Assembly (NCBI RefSeq): GCF_963576545.1
Contig: NW_026870532.1
Location: 620,001 to 684,000 of the forward strand
DNA from: Limanda limanda
Lineage: Eukaryota > Chordata > Actinopteri > Pleuronectiformes > Pleuronectidae
DNA length: 64,000 bases
Direction of reading: 5' to 3'
Position 1 is the first letter of the stretch. Each line of letters opens with the position of its first letter. A program made the translations under genes and the position numbers. Positions 36,701-51,700 of the stretch are shown one piece after another. The notes beneath the pieces are model-generated. The model was not told the DNA's origin. It ran no database searches and was given only the letters and a program-made list of their open reading frames with translations.

Positions 36701-38633
36701 TCTTTCTCCTATGTGCTTTCATCCCTAACCCTAACCCTAACCCTTCCGAAAGTCGGAGAAGCTCAAGGATGGTACCGATCGATGCGCGCAACCCCATTTA
36801 GTGGGGGTAGAGCCTACTTGCAAGTCTCTCCGACCTTCACAAAAAAAGTTATTCAAGAATATCTCCTCAGATTTGGGGGAATTTCGTCGGTCGACCTCTT
36901 CCGAAGGTCGTACAAGCTCGGGGATGGTACCAATCGATCCGCAGGACCCAAATTAGTCCAGATGCAACCACTTTCCAAGTCTCTCCGACCTTCACAAAAA
37001 AAGTTATTCAAGAATATCTCTTTCTCCTATGTGCTTTCATCCCTAACCCTAACCCTAACCCTTCCGAAAGTCGGAGAAGCTCAAGGATGGTACCGATCGA
37101 TGCGCGCTACCCCATTTAGTGGGGGTAGAGCCTACTTGCAAGTCTCTCCGACCTTTACAAAAAAAGTTATTCAAGAATATCTCTTTCTCCTATGTGCTTT
37201 CATCCCTAACCCTAACCCTAACCCTTCCGAAAGTCGGAGAAGCTCAAGGATGGTACCGATCGATGCGCGCTACCCCATTTAGTGGGGGTAGAGCCTACTT
37301 GCAAGTCTCTCCGACCTTCACAAAAAAAGTTATTCAAGAATATCTCTTTCTCCTATGTGCTTTCATCCCTAACCCTAACCCTAACCCTTCCGAAAGTCGG
37401 AGAAGCTCAAGGATGGTACCGATCGATGCGCGCTACCCCATTTAGTGGGGGTAGAGCCTACTTGCAAGTCTCTCCGACCTTCACAAAAAAAGTTATTCAA
37501 GAATATCTCCTCAGATTTGGGGGAATTTCGTCGGTCGACCTCTTCCGAAGGTCGTACAAGCTCGGGGATGGTACCAATCGATCCGCAGGACCCAAATTAG
37601 TCCAGATGCAACCACTTTTCAAGTCTCTCCGACCTTCACAAAAAAAGTTATTCAAGAATATCTCTTTCTCCTATGTGCTTTCATCCCTAACCCTAACCCT
37701 AACCCTTCCGAAAGTCGGAGAAGCTCAAGGATGGTACCGATCGATGCGCGCTACCCCATTTAGTGGGGGTAGAGCCTACTTGCAAGTCTCTCCGACCTTC
37801 ACAAAAAACGTTATTCAAGAATATCTCTTTCTCCTATGTGCTTTCATCCCTAACCCTAACCCTAACCCTTCCGAAAGTCGGAGAAGCTCAAGGATGGTAC
37901 CGATCGATGCGCGCTACCCCATTTAGTGGGGGTAGAGCCTACTTGCAAGTCTCTCCGACCTTCACAAAAAAAGTTATTCAAGAATATCTCCTCAGATTTG
38001 GGGGAATTTCGTCGGTCGACCTCTTCCGAAGGTCGTACAAGCTCGGGGATGGTACCAATCGATCCGCAGGACCCAAATTAGTCCAGATGCAACCACTTTC
38101 CAAGTCTCTCCGACCTTCACAAAAAAAGTTATTCAAGAATATCTCTTTCTCCTATGTGCTTTCATCCCTAACCCTAACCCTAACCCTTCCGAAAGTCGGA
38201 GAAGCTCAAGGATGGTACCGATCGATGCGCGCTACCCCATTTAGTGGGGGTAGAGCCTACTTGCAAGTCTCTCCGACCTTCACAAAAAAAGTTATTCAAG
38301 AATATCTCTTTCTCCTATGTGCTTTCATCCCTAACCCTAACCCTAACCCTTCCGAAAGTCGGAGAAGCTCAAGGATGGTACCGATCGATGCGCGCTACCC
38401 CATTTAGTGGGGGTAGAGCCTACTTGCAAGTCTCTCCGACCTTCACAAAAAAAGTTATTCAAGAATATCTCTTTCTCCTATGTGCTTTCATCCCTAACCC
38501 TAACCCTAACCCTTCCGAAAGTCGGAGAAGCTCAAGGATGGTACCGATCGATGCGTGCTACCCCATTTAGTGGGGGTAGAGCCTACTTGCAAGTCTCTCC
38601 GACCTTCACAAAAAAAGTTATTCAAGAATATCT
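30751..38633 (+). repeat. 4,500 bp higher-order repeat, one full and one partial copy
   Basis: A shift of 4,500 bp aligns the unit order from about 30751 with that from 35251 up to about 38633. Aligned markers are AACGTT at the A units following the B at 31240 and 35740, CCAAAAG (31920 and 36420), and CCTTTAC (32653 and 37153). A CTTTTCAAG marker does not stay in register (B at 32365 and at 37509), so some gene conversion or recurrent mutation has occurred. The B at 31240 is unusual: it has CATCAG in the leader and GGAATTTAGTCGG. Confidence 0.82.
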
Positions 38634-40720
38634 CTTTCTCCTATGTGCTTTCATCCCTAACCCTAACCCTAACCCTTCCGAAAGTCGGAGAAGCTCAAGG
38701 ATGGTACCGATCGATGCGCGCAACCCCATTTAGTGGGGGTAGAGCCTACTTGCAAGTCTCTCCGACCTTCACAAAAAAAGTTATTCAAGAATATCTCCTC
38801 AGATTTGGGGGAATTTCGTCGGTCGACCTCTTCCGAAGGTCGTACAAGCTCGGGGATGGTACCAATCGATCCGCAGGACCCAAATTAGTCCAGATGCAAC
38901 CACTTTCCAAGTCTCTCCGACCTTCACAAAAAAAGTTATTCAAGAATATCTCTTTCTCCTATGTGCTTTCATCCCTAACCCTAACCCTAACCCTTCCGAA
39001 AGTCGGAGAAGCTCAAGGATGGTACCGATCGATGCGCGCTACCCCATTTAGTGGGGGTAGAGCCTACTTGCAAGTCTCTCCGACCTTCACAAAAAAAGTT
39101 ATTCAAGAATATCTCTTTCTCCTATGTGCTTTCATCCCTAACCCTAACCCTAACCCTTCCGAAAGTCGGAGAAGCTCAAGGATGGTACCGATCGATGCGC
39201 GCTACCCCATTTAGTGGGGGTAGAGCCTACTTGCAAGTCTCTCCGACCTTCACAAAAAAAGTTATTCAAGAATATCTCCTCAGATTTGGGGGAATTTCGT
39301 CGGTCGACCTCTTCCGAAGGTCGTACAAGCTCGGGGATGGTACCAATCGATCCGCAGGACCCAAATTAGTCCAGATGCAACCACTTTCCAAGTCTCTCCG
39401 ACCTTCACAAAAAAAGTTATTCAAGAATATCTCTTTCTCCTATGTGCTTTCATCCCTAACCCTAACCCTAACCCTTCCGAAAGTCGGAGAAGCTCAAGGA
39501 TGGTACCGATCGATGCGCGCTACCCCATTTAGTGGGGGTAGAGCCTACTTGCAAGTCTCTCCGACCTTCACAAAAAAAGTTATTCAAGAATATCTCTTTC
39601 TCCTATGTGCTTTCATCCCTAACCCTAACCCTAACCCTTCCGAAAGTCGGAGAAGCTCAAGGATGGTACCGATCGATGCGCGCTACCCCATTTAGTGGGG
39701 GTAGAGCCTACTTGCAAGTCTCTCCGACCTTCACAAAAAAAGTTATTCAAGAATATCTCTTTCTCCTATGTGCTTTCATCCCTAACCCTAACCCTAACCC
39801 TTCCGAAAGTCGGAGAAGCTCAAGGATGGTACCGATCGATGCGTGCTACCCCATTTAGTGGGGGTAGAGCCTACTTGCAAGTCTCTCCGACCTTCACAAA
39901 AAAAGTTATTCAAGAATATCTCTTTCTCCTATGTGCTTTCATCCCTAACCCTAACCCTAACCCTTCCGAAAGTCGGAGAAGCTCAAGGATGGTACCGATC
40001 GATGCGCGCAACCCCATTTAGTGGGGGTAGAGCCTACTTGCAAGTCTCTCCGACCTTCACAAAAAAAGTTATTCAAGAATATCTCCTCAGATTTGGGGGA
40101 ATTTCGTCGGTCGACCTCTTCCGAAGGTCGTACAAGCTCGGGGATGGTACCAATCGATCCGCAGGACCCAAATTAGTCCAGATGCAACCACTTTCCAAGT
40201 CTCTCCGACCTTCACAAAAAAAGTTATTCAAGAATATCTCTTTCTCCTATGTGCTTTCATCCCTAACCCTAACCCTAACCCTTCCGAAAGTCGGAGAAGC
40301 TCAAGGATGGTACCGATCGATGCGCGCTACCCCATTTAGTGGGGGTAGAGCCTACTTGCAAGTCTCTCCGACCTTCACAAAAAAAGTTATTCAAGAATAT
40401 CTCTTTCTCCTATGTGCTTTCATCCCTAACCCTAACCCTAACCCTTCCGAAAGTCGGAGAAGCTCAAGGATGGTACCGATCGATGCGCGCTACCCCATTT
40501 AGTGGGGGTAGAGCCTACTTGCAAGTCTCTCCGACCTTCACAAAAAAAGTTATTCAAGAATATCTCCTCAGATTTGGGGGAATTTCGTCGGTCGACCTCT
40601 TCCGAAGGTCGTACAAGCTCAAGGATGGTACCAATCGATCCGCAGGACCCAAATTAGTCCAGATGCAACCACTTTCCAAGTCTCTCCGACCTTCACAAAA
40701 AAAGTTATTCAAGAATATCT
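38145..40720 (+). repeat. 1,288 bp higher-order repeat, tandem pair
   Basis: Copy 1 is 38145-39432 and copy 2 is 39433-40720. Each is A4-B-A2-B. The third A carries GATGCGTGC and the fourth GCGCAACCCC in both. The closing B differs: CTCGGGGATGG in copy 1 and CTCAAGGATGG in copy 2. Similar A4-B-A2-B blocks with the same markers lie at about 42.2-43.4 kb and 47.5-48.8 kb. Confidence 0.9.
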
Positions 40721-42964
40721 CATTCTCCTATGTGCTTTCATCCCTAACCCTAACCCTAACCCTTCCGAAAGTCGGAGAAGCTCAAGGATGGTACCGATCG
40801 ATGTGCGCTACCCCATTTAGTGGGGGTAGAGCCTACTTGCAAGTCTCTCCGACCTTCACAAAAAACGTTATTCAAGAATATCTCTTTCTCCTATGTGCTT
40901 TCATCCCTAACCCTAACCCTAACCCTTCCGAAAGTCGGAGAAGCTCAAGGATGGTACCGATCGATGCGCGCTACCCCATTTAGTGGGGGTAGAGCCTACT
41001 TGCAAGTCTCTCCGACCTTCACAAAAAAAGTTATTCAAGAATATCTCCTCAGATTTGGGGGAATTTCGTCGGTCGACCTCTTCCGAAGGTCGTACAAGCT
41101 CGGGGATGGTACCAATCGATCCGCAGGACCCAAATTAGTCCAGATGCAACCACTTTCCAAGTCTCTCCGACCTTCACAAAAAAAGTTATTCAAGAATATC
41201 TCTTTCTCCTATGTGCTTTCATCCCTAACCCTAACCCTAACCCTTCCGAAAGTCGGAGAAGCTCAAGGATGGTACCGATCGATGCGCGCTACCCCATTTA
41301 GTGGGGGTAGAGCCTACTTGCAAGTCTCTCCGACCTTCACAAAAAAAGTTATTCAAGAATATCTCTTTCTCCTATGTGCTTTCATCCCTAACCCTAACCC
41401 TAACCCTTCCGAAAGTCGGAGAAGCTCAAGGATGGTACCGATCGATGCGCGCTACCCCATTTAGTGGGGGTAGAGCCTACTTGCAAGTCTCTCCGACCTT
41501 CACAAAAAAAGTTATTCAAGAATATCTCCTCAGATTTGGGGGAATTTCGTCGGTCGACCTCTTCCGAAGGTCGTACAAGCTCGGGGATGGTACCAATCGA
41601 TCCGCAGGACCCAAATTAGTCCAGATGCAACCACTTTCCAAGTCTCTCCGACCTTCACAAAAAAAGTTATTCAAGAATATCTCTTTCTCCTATGTGCTTT
41701 CATCCCTAACCCTAACCCTAACCCTTCCGAAAATCGGAGAAGCTCAAGGATGGTACCGATCGATGCGCGCTACCCCATTTAGTGGGGGTAGAGCCTACTT
41801 GCAAGTCTCTCCGACCTTCACAAAAAAAGTTATTCAAGAATATCTCTTTCTCCTATGTGCTTTCATCCCTAACCCTAACCCTAACCCTTCCGAAAGTCGG
41901 AGAAGCTCAAGGATGGTACCGATCGATGCGCGCTACCCCATTTAGTGGGGGTAGAGCCTACTTGCAAGTCTCTCCGACCTTCACAAAAAAAGTTATTCAA
42001 GAATATCTCCTCAGATTTGGGGGAATTTCGTCGGTCGACCTCTTCCGAAGGTCGTACAAGCTCGGGGATGGTACCAATCGATCCGCAGGACCCAAATTAG
42101 TCCAGATGCAACCACTTTCCAAGTCTCTCCGACCTTCACAAAAAAAGTTATTCAAGAATATCTCTTTCTCCTATGTGCTTTCATCCCTAACCCTAACCCT
42201 TCCGAAAGTCGGAGAAGCTCAAGGATGGTACCGATCGATGCGCGCTACCCCATTTAGTGGGGGTAGAGCCTACTTGCAAGTCTCTCCGACCTTCACAAAA
42301 AAAGTTATTCAAGAATATCTCTTTCTCCTATGTGCTTTCATCCCTAACCCTAACCCTAACCCTTCCGAAAGTCGGAGAAGCTCAAGGATGGTACCGATCG
42401 ATGCGCGCTACCCCATTTAGTGGGAGTAGAGCCTACTTGCAAGTCTCTCCGACCTTCACAAAAAAAGTTATTCAAGAATATCTCTTTCTCCTATGTGCTT
42501 TCATCCCTAACCCTAACCCTAACCCTTCCGAAAGTCGGAGAAGCTCAAGGATGGTACCGATCGATGCGTGCTACCCCATTTAGTGGGGGTAGAGCCTACT
42601 TGCAAGTCTCTCCGACCTTCACAAAAAAAGTTATTCAAGAATATCTCTTTCTCCTATGTGCTTTCATCCCTAACCCTAACCCTAACCCTTCCGAAAGTCG
42701 GAGAAGCTCAAGGATGGTACCGATCGATGCGCGCAACCCCATTTAGTGGGGGTAGAGCCTACTTGCAAGTCTCTCCGACCTTCACAAAAAAAGTTATTCA
42801 AGAATATCTCCTCAGATTTGGGGGAATTTCGTCGGTCGACCTCTTCCGAAGGTCGTACAAGCTCGGGGATGGTACCAATCGATCCGCAGGACCCAAATTA
42901 GTCCAGATGCAACCACTTTCCAAGTCTCTCCGACCTTCACAAAAAAAGTTATTCAAGAATATCT

Positions 42965-44888
42965 CTTTCTCCTATGTGCTTTCATCCCTAACCCTAACCC
43001 TAACCCTTCCGAAAGTCGGAGAAGCTCAAGGATGGTACCGATCGATGCGCGCTACCCCATTTAGTGGGGGTAGAGCCTACTTGCAAGTCTCTCCGACCTT
43101 CACAAAAAAAGTTATTCAAGAATATCTCTTTCTCCTATGTGCTTTCATCCCTAACCCTAACCCTAACCCTTCCGAAAGTCGGAGAAGCTCAAGGATGGTA
43201 CCGATCGATGCGCGCTACCCCATTTAGTGGGGGTAGAGCCTACTTGCAAGTCTCTCCGACCTTCACAAAAAAAGTTATTCAAGAATATCTCCTCAGATTT
43301 GGGGGAATTTCGTCGGTCGACCTCTTCCGAAGGTCGTACAAGCTCAAGGATGGTACCAATCGATCCGCAGGACCCAAATTAGTCCAGATGCAACCACTTT
43401 CCAAGTCTCTCCGACCTTCACAAAAAAAGTTATTCAAGAATATCTCTTTCTCCTATGTGCTTTCATCCCTAACCCTAACCCTAACCCTTCCGAAAGTCGG
43501 AGAAGCTCAAGGATGGTACCGATCGATGTGCGCTACCCCATTTAGTGGGGGTAGAGCCTACTTGCAAGTCTCTCCGACCTTCACAAAAAACGTTATTCAA
43601 GAATATCTCTTTCTCCTATGTGCTTTCATCCCTAACCCTAACCCTAACCCTTCCGAAAGTCGGAGAAGCTCAAGGATGGTACCGATCGATGCGCGCTACC
43701 CCATTTAGTGGGGGTAGAGCCTACTTGCAAGTCTCTCCGACCTTCACAAAAAAAGTTATTCAAGAATATCTCCTCAGATTTGGGGGAATTTCGTCGGTCG
43801 ACCTCTTCCGAAGGTCGTACAAGCTCGGGGATGGTACCAATCGATCCGCAGGACCCAAATTAGTCCAGATGCAACCACTTTCCAAGTCTCTCCGACCTTC
43901 ACAAAAAAAGTTATTCAAGAATATCTCTTTCTCCTATGTGCTTTCATCCCTAACCCTAACCCTAACCCTTCCGAAAGTCGGAGAAGCTCAAGGATGGTAC
44001 CGATCGATGCGCGCTACCCCATTTAGTGGGGGTAGAGCCTACTTGCAAGTCTCTCCGACCTTCACAAAAAAAGTTATTCAAGAATATCTCTTTCTCCTAT
44101 GTGCTTTCATCCCTAACCCTAACCCTAACCCTTCCGAAAGTCGGAGAAGCTCAAGGATGGTACCGATCGATGCGCGCTACCCCATTTAGTGGGGGTAGAG
44201 CCTACTTGCAAGTCTCTCCGACCTTCACAAAAAAAGTTATTCAAGAATATCTCCTCAGATTTGGGGGAATTTCGTCGGTCGACCTCTTCCGAAGGTCGTA
44301 CAAGCTCAAGGATGGTACCAATCGATCCGCAGGACCCAAATTAGTCCAGATGCAACCACTTTCCAAGTCTCTCCGACCTTCACAAAAAAAGTTATTCAAG
44401 AATATCTCTTTCTCCTATGTGCTTTCATCCCTAACCCTAACCCTAACCCTTCCGAAAGTCGGAGAAGCTCAAGGATGGTACCGATCGATGTGCGCTACCC
44501 CATTTAGTGGGGGTAGAGCCTACTTGCAAGTCTCTCCGACCTTCACAAAAAACGTTATTCAAGAATATCTCTTTCTCCTATGTGCTTTCATCCCTAACCC
44601 TAACCCTAACCCTTCCGAAAGTCGGAGAAGCTCAGGGATGGTACCGATCGATGCGCGCTACCCCATTTAGTGGGGGTAGAGCCTACTTGCAAGTCTCTCC
44701 GACCTTCACAAAAAAAGTTATTCAAGAATATCTCCTCAGATTTGGGGGAATTTCGTCGGTCGACCTCTTCCGAAGGTCGTACAAGCTCGGGGATGGTACC
44801 AATCGATCCGCAGGACCCAAATTAGTCCAGATGCAACCACTTTCCAAGTCTCTCCGACCTTCACAAAAAAAGTTATTCAAGAATATCT
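42965..44888 (+). repeat. 962 bp higher-order repeat, tandem pair
   Basis: Copy 1 is 42965-43926 and copy 2 is 43927-44888. Each is A2, B with CTCAAGGATGG, A2 whose first unit has both GATGTGCGC and AACGTT, then B. The same composite markers occur at 40240-41201 and 48272-49233, giving four dispersed copies. Confidence 0.9.
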
Positions 44889-47800
44889 CTTTCTCCTATG
44901 TGCTTTCATCCCTAACCCTAACCCTAACCCTTCCGAAAGTCGGAGAAGCTCAAGGATGGTACCGATCGATGCGCGCTACCCCATTTAGTGGGGGTAGAGC
45001 CTACTTGCAAGTCTCTCCGACCTTCACAAAAAAAGTTATTCAAGAATATCTCTTTCTCCTATGTGCTTTCATCCCTAACCCTAACCCTAACCCTTCCGAA
45101 AGTCGGAGAAGCTCACGGATGGTACCGATCGATGCGCGCTACCCCATTTAGTGGGGGTAGAGCCTACTTGCAAGTCTCTCCGACCTTCACAAAAAAAGTT
45201 ATTCAAGAATATCTCTTTCTCCTATGTGCTTTCATCCCTAACCCTAACCCTAACCCTTCCGAAAGTCGGAGAAGCTCAAGGATGGTACCGATCGATGCGC
45301 GCTACCCCATTTAGTGGGGGTAGAGCCTACTTGCAAGTCTCTCCGACCTTCACAAAAAAAGTTATTCAAGAATATCTCTTTCTCCTATGTGCTTTCATCC
45401 CTAACCCTAACCCTAACCCTTCCGAAAGTCGGAGAAGCTCAAGGATGGTACCGATCGATGCGCGCTACCCCATTTAGTGGGGGTAGAGCCTACTTGCAAG
45501 TCTCTCCGACCTTCACAAAAAAAGTTATTCAAGAATATCTCCTCAGATTTGGGGGAATTTCGTCGGTCGACCTCTTCCGAAGGTCGTACAAGCTCGGGGA
45601 TGGTACCAATCGATCCGCAGGACCCAAATTAGTCCAGATGCAACCACTTTCCAAGTCTCTCCGACCTTCACAAAAAAAGTTATTCAAGAATATCTCTTTC
45701 TCCTATGTGCTTTCATCCCTAACCCTAACCCTAACCCTTCCAAAAGTCGGAGAAGCTCAAGGATGGTACCGATCGATGCGCGCTACCCCATTTAGTGGGG
45801 GTAGAGCCTACTTGCAAGTCTCTCCGACCTTCACAAAAAAAGTTATTCAAGAATATCTCTTTCTCCTATGTGCTTTCATCCCTAACCCTAACCCTAACCC
45901 TTCCGAAAGTCGGAGAAGCTCAAGGATGGTACCGATCGATGCGCGCTACCCCATTTAGTGGGGGTAGAGCCTACTTGCAAGTCTCTCCGACCTTCACAAA
46001 AAAAGTTATTCAAGAATATCTCTTTCTCCTATGTGCTTTCATCCCTAACCCTAACCCTAACCCTTCCGAAAGTCGGAGAAGCTCAAGGATGGTACCGATC
46101 GATGCGCGCAACCCCATTTAGTGGGGGTAGAGCCTACTTGCAAGTCTCTCCGACCTTCACAAAAAAAGTTATTCAAGAATATCTCCTCAGATTTGGGGGA
46201 ATTTCGTCGGTCGACCTCTTCCGAAGGTCGTACAAGCTCGGGGATGGTACCAATCGATCCGCAGGACCCAAATTAGTCCAGATGCAACCACTTTCCAAGT
46301 CTCTCCGACCTTCACAAAAAAAGTTATTCAAGAATATCTCTTTCTCCTATGTGCTTTCATCCCTAACCCTAACCCTAACCCTTCCGAAAGTCGGAGAAGC
46401 TCAAGGATGGTACCGATCGATGCGCGCTACCCCATTTAGTGGGGGTAGAGCCTACTTGCAAGTCTCTCCGACCTTTACAAAAAAAGTTATTCAAGAATAT
46501 CTCTTTCTCCTATGTGCTTTCATCCCTAACCCTAACCCTAACCCTTCCGAAAGTCGGAGAAGCTCAAGGATAGTACCGATCGATGCGCGCTACCCCATTT
46601 AGTGGGGGTAGAGCCTACTTGCAAGTCTCTCCGACCTTCACAAAAAAAGTTATTCAAGAATATCTCTTTCTCCTATGTGCTTTCATCCCTAACCCTAACC
46701 CTAACCCTTCCGAAAGTCGGAGAAGCTCAAGGATGGTACCGATCGATGCGCGATACCCCATTTAGTGGGGGTAGAGCCTACTTGCAAGTCTCTCCGACCT
46801 TCACAAAAAAAGTTATTCAAGAATATCTCCTCAGATTTGGGGGAATTTCGTCGGTCGACCTCTTCCGAAGGTCGTACAAGCTCGGGGATGGTACCAATCG
46901 ATCTGCAGGACCCAAATTAGTCCAGATGCAACCACTTTCCAAGTCTCTCCGACCTTCACAAAAAAAGTTATTCAAGAATATCTCTTTCTCCTATGTGCTT
47001 TCATCCCTAACCCTAACCCTAACCCTTCCGAAAGTCGGAGAAGCTCAAGGATGGTACCGATCGATGCGCGCTACCCCATTTAGTGGGGGTAGAGCCTACT
47101 TGCAAGTCTCTCCGACCTTCACAAAAAACGTTATTCAAGAATATCTCTTTCTCCTATGTGCTTTCATCCCTAACCCTAACCCTAACCCTTCCGAAAGTCG
47201 GAGAAGCTCAAGGATGGTACCGATCGATGCGCGCTACCCCATTTAGTGGGGGTAGAGCCTACTTGCAAGTCTCTCCGACCTTCACAAAAAAAGTTATTCA
47301 AGAATATCTCCTCAGATTTGGGGGAATTTCGTCGGTCGACCTCTTCCGAAGGTCGTACAAGCTCGGGGATGGTACCAATCGATCCGCAGGACCCAAATTA
47401 GTCCAGATGCAACCACTTTCCAAGTCTCTCCGACCTTCACAAAAAAAGTTATTCAAGAATATCTCTTTCTCCTATGTGCTTTCATCCCTAACCCTAACCC
47501 TAACCCTTCCGAAAGTCGGAGAAGCTCAAGGATGGTACCGATCGATGCGCGCTACCCCATTTAGTGGGGGTAGAGCCTACTTGCAAGTCTCTCCGACCTT
47601 CACAAAAAAAGTTATTCAAGAATATCTCTTTCTCCTATGTGCTTTCATCCCTAACCCTAACCCTAACCCTTCCGAAAGTCGGAGAAGCTCAAGGATGGTA
47701 CCGATCGATGCGCGCTACCCCATTTAGTGGGGGTAGAGCCTACTTGCAAGTCTCTCCGACCTTCACAAAAAAAGTTATTCAAGAATATCTCTTTCTCCTA

Positions 47801-48752
47801 TGTGCTTTCATCCCTAACCCTAACCCTAACCCTTCCGAAAGTCGGAGAAGCTCAAGGATGGTACCGATCGATGCGTGCTACCCCATTTAGTGGGGGTAGA
47901 GCCTACTTGCAAGTCTCTCCGACCTTCACAAAAAAAGTTATTCAAGAATATCTCTTTCTCCTATGTGCTTTCATCCCTAACCCTAACCCTAACCCTTCCG
48001 AAAGTCGGAGAAGCTCAAGGATGGTACCGATCGATGCGCGCAACCCCATTTAGTGGGGGTAGAGCCTACTTGCAAGTCTCTCCGACCTTCACAAAAAAAG
48101 TTATTCAAGAATATCTCCTCAGATTTGGGGGAATTTCGTCGGTCGACCTCTTTCGAAGGTCGTACAAGCTCGGGGATGGTACCAATCGATCCGCAGGACC
48201 CAAATTAGTCCAGATGCAACCACTTTCCAAGTCTCTCCGACCTTCACAAAAAAAGTTATTCAAGAATATCTCTTTCTCCTATGTGCTTTCATCCCTAACC
48301 CTAACCCTAACCCTTCCGAAAGTCGGAGAAGCTCAAGGATGGTACCGATCGATGCGCGCTACCCCATTTAGTGGGGGTAAAGCCTACTTGCAAGTCTCTC
48401 CGACCTTCACAAAAAAAGTTATTCAAGAATATCTCTTTCTCCTATGTGCTTTCATCCCTAACCCTAACCCTAACCCTTCCGAAAGTCGGAGAAGCTCAAG
48501 GATGGTACCGATCGATGCGCGCTACCCCATTTAGTGGGGGTAGAGCCTACTTGCAAGTCTCTCCGACCTTCACAAAAAAAGTTATTCAAGAATATCTCCT
48601 CAGATTTGGGGGAATTTCGTCGGTCGACCTCTTCCGAAGGTCGTACAAGCTCAAGGATGGTACCAATCGATCCGCAGGACCCAAATTAGTCCAGATGCAA
48701 CCACTTTCCAAGTCTCTCCGACCTTCACAAAAAAAGTTATTCAAGAATATCT

Positions 48753-51700
48753 CTTTCTCCTATGTGCTTTCATCCCTAACCCTAACCCTAACCCTTCCGA
48801 AAGTCGGAGAAGCTCAAGGATGGTACCGATCGATGTGCGCTACCCCATTTAGTGGGGGTAGAGCCTACTTGCAAGTCTCTCCGACCTTCACAAAAAACGT
48901 TATTCAAGAATATCTCTTTCTCCTATGTGCTTTCATCCCTAACCCTAACCCTAACCCTTCCGAAAGTCGGAGAAGCTCAAGGATGGTACCGATCGATGCG
49001 CGCTACCCCATTTAGTGGGGGTAGAGCCTACTTGCAAGTCTCTCCGACCTTCACAAAAAAAGTTATTCAAGAATATCTCCTCAGATTTGGGGGAATTTCG
49101 TCGGTCGACCTCTTCCGAAGGTCGTACAAGCTCGGGGATGGTACCAATCGATCCGCAGGACCCAAATTAGTCCAGATGCAACCACTTTCCAAGTCTCTCC
49201 GACCTTCACAAAAAAAGTTATTCAAGAATATCTCTTTCTCCTATGTGCTTTCATCCCTAACCCTAACCCTAACCCTTCCGAAAGTCGGAGAAGCTCAAGG
49301 ATGGTACCGATCGATGCGCGCTACCCCATTTAGTGGGGGTAGAGCCTACTTGCAAGTCTCTCCGACCTTCACAAAAAAAGTTATTCAAGAATATCTCTTT
49401 CTCCTATGTGCTTTCATCCCTAACCCTAACCCTAACCCTTCCGAAAGTCGGAAAAGCTCACGGATGGTACCGATCGATGCGCGCTACCCCATTTAGTGGG
49501 GGTAGAGCCTACTTGCAAGTCTCTCCGACCTTCACAAAAAAAGTTATTCAAGAATATCTCTTTCTCCTATGTGCTTTCATCCCTAACCCTAACCCTAACC
49601 CTTCCGAAAGTCGGAGAAGCTCAAGGATGGTACCGATCGATGCGCGCTACCCCATTTAGTGGGGGTAGAGCCTACTTGCAAGTCTCTCCGACCTTCACAA
49701 AAAAAGTTATTCAAGAATATCTCTTTCTCCTATGTGCTTTCATCCCTAACCCTAACCCTAACCCTTCCGAAAGTCGGAGAAGCTCAAAGATGGTACCGAT
49801 CGATGCGCGCTACCCCATTTAGTGGGGGTAGAGCCTACTTGCAAGTCTCTCCGACCTTCACAAAAAAAGTTATTCAAGAATATCTCTTTCTCCTATGTGC
49901 TTTCATCCCTAACCCTAACCCTAACCCTTCCGAAAGTCGGAGAAGCTCAAGGATGGTACCGATGGATGCGCGCTACTCCATTTAGTGGGGGTAGAGCCTA
50001 CTTGCAAGTCTCTCCGACCTTCACAAAAAAAGTTATTCAAGAATATCTCCTCAGATTTGGGGGAATTTCGTCGGTCGACCTCTTCCGAAGGTCGTACAAG
50101 CTCGGGGATGGTACCAATCGATCCGCAGGACCCAAATTAGTCCAGATGCAACCACTTTCCAAGTCTCTCCGACCTTCACAAAAAAAGTTATTCAAGAATA
50201 TCTCTTTCTCCTATGTGCTTTCATCCCTAACCCTAACCCTAACCCTTCCAAAAATCGGAGAAGCTCAAGGATGGTACCGATCGATGCGCGCTACCCCATT
50301 TAGTGGGGGTAGAGCCTACTTGCAAGTCTCTCCGACCTTCACAAAAAAAGTTATTCAAGAATATCTCTTTCTCCTATGTGCTTTCATCCCTAACCCTAAC
50401 CCTAACCCTTCCGAAAGTCGGAGAAGCTCAAGGATGGTACCGATCGATGCGCGCAACCCCATTTAGTGGGGGTAGAGCCTACTTGCAAGTCTCTCCGACC
50501 TTCACAAAAAAAGTTATTCAAGAATATCTCTTTCTCCTATGTGCTTTCATCCCTAACCCTAACCCTAACCCTTCCGAAAGTCGGAGAAGCTCAAGGATGG
50601 TACCGATCGATGCGCGCAACCCCATTTAGTGGGGGTAGAGCCTACTTGCAAGTCTCTCCGACCTTCACAAAAAAAGTTATTCAAGAATATCTCCTCAGAT
50701 TTGGGGGAATTTCGTCGGTCGACCTCTTCCGAAGGTCGTACAAGCTCGGGGATGGTACCAATCGATCTGCAGGACCCAAATTAGTCCAGATGCAACCACT
50801 TTCCAAGTCTCTCCGACCTTCACAAAAAAAGTTATTCAAGAATATCTCTTTCTCCTATGTGCTTTCATCCCTAACCCTAACCCTAACCCTTCCGAAAGTC
50901 GGAGAAGCTCAAGGATGGTACCGATCGATGCGCGCTACCCCATTTAGTGGGGGTAGAGCCTACTTGCAAGTCTCTCCGACCTTCACAAAAAAAGTTATTC
51001 AAGAATATCTCTTTCTCCTATGTGCTTTCATCCCTAACCCTAACCCTTCCGAAAGTCGGAGAAGCTCAAGGATGGTACCGATCGATGCGTGCTACCCCAT
51101 TTAGTGGGGGTAGAGCCTACTTGCAAGTCTCTCCGACCTTCACAAAAAAAGTTATTCAAGAATATCTCTTTCTCCTATGTGCTTTCATCCCTAACCCTAA
51201 CCCTAACCCTTCCGAAAGTCGGAGAAGCTCAAGGATGGTACCGATCGATGCGCGCTACCCCATTTAGTGGGGGTAGAGCCTACTTGCAAGTCTCTCCGAC
51301 CTTCACAAAAAAAGTTATTCAAGAATATCTCTTTCTCCTATGTGCTTTCATCCCTAACCCTAACCCTAACCCTTCCGAAAGTCGGAGAAGCTCAAAGATG
51401 GTACCGATCGATGCGCGCTACCCCATTTAGTGGGGGTAAAGCCTACTTGCAAGTCTCTCCGACCTTCACAAAAAAAGTTATTCAAGAATATCTCTTTCTC
51501 CTATGTGCTTTCATCCCTAACCCTAACCCTTCCGAAAGTCGGAGAAGCTCAAGGATGGTACCGATCGATGCGCGCTACCCCATTTAGTGGGGGTAGAGCC
51601 TACTTGCAAGTCTCTCCGACCTTCACAAAAAAAGTTATTCAAGAATATCTCTTTCTCCTATGTGCTTTCATCCCTAACCCTAACCCTAACCCTTCCGAAA

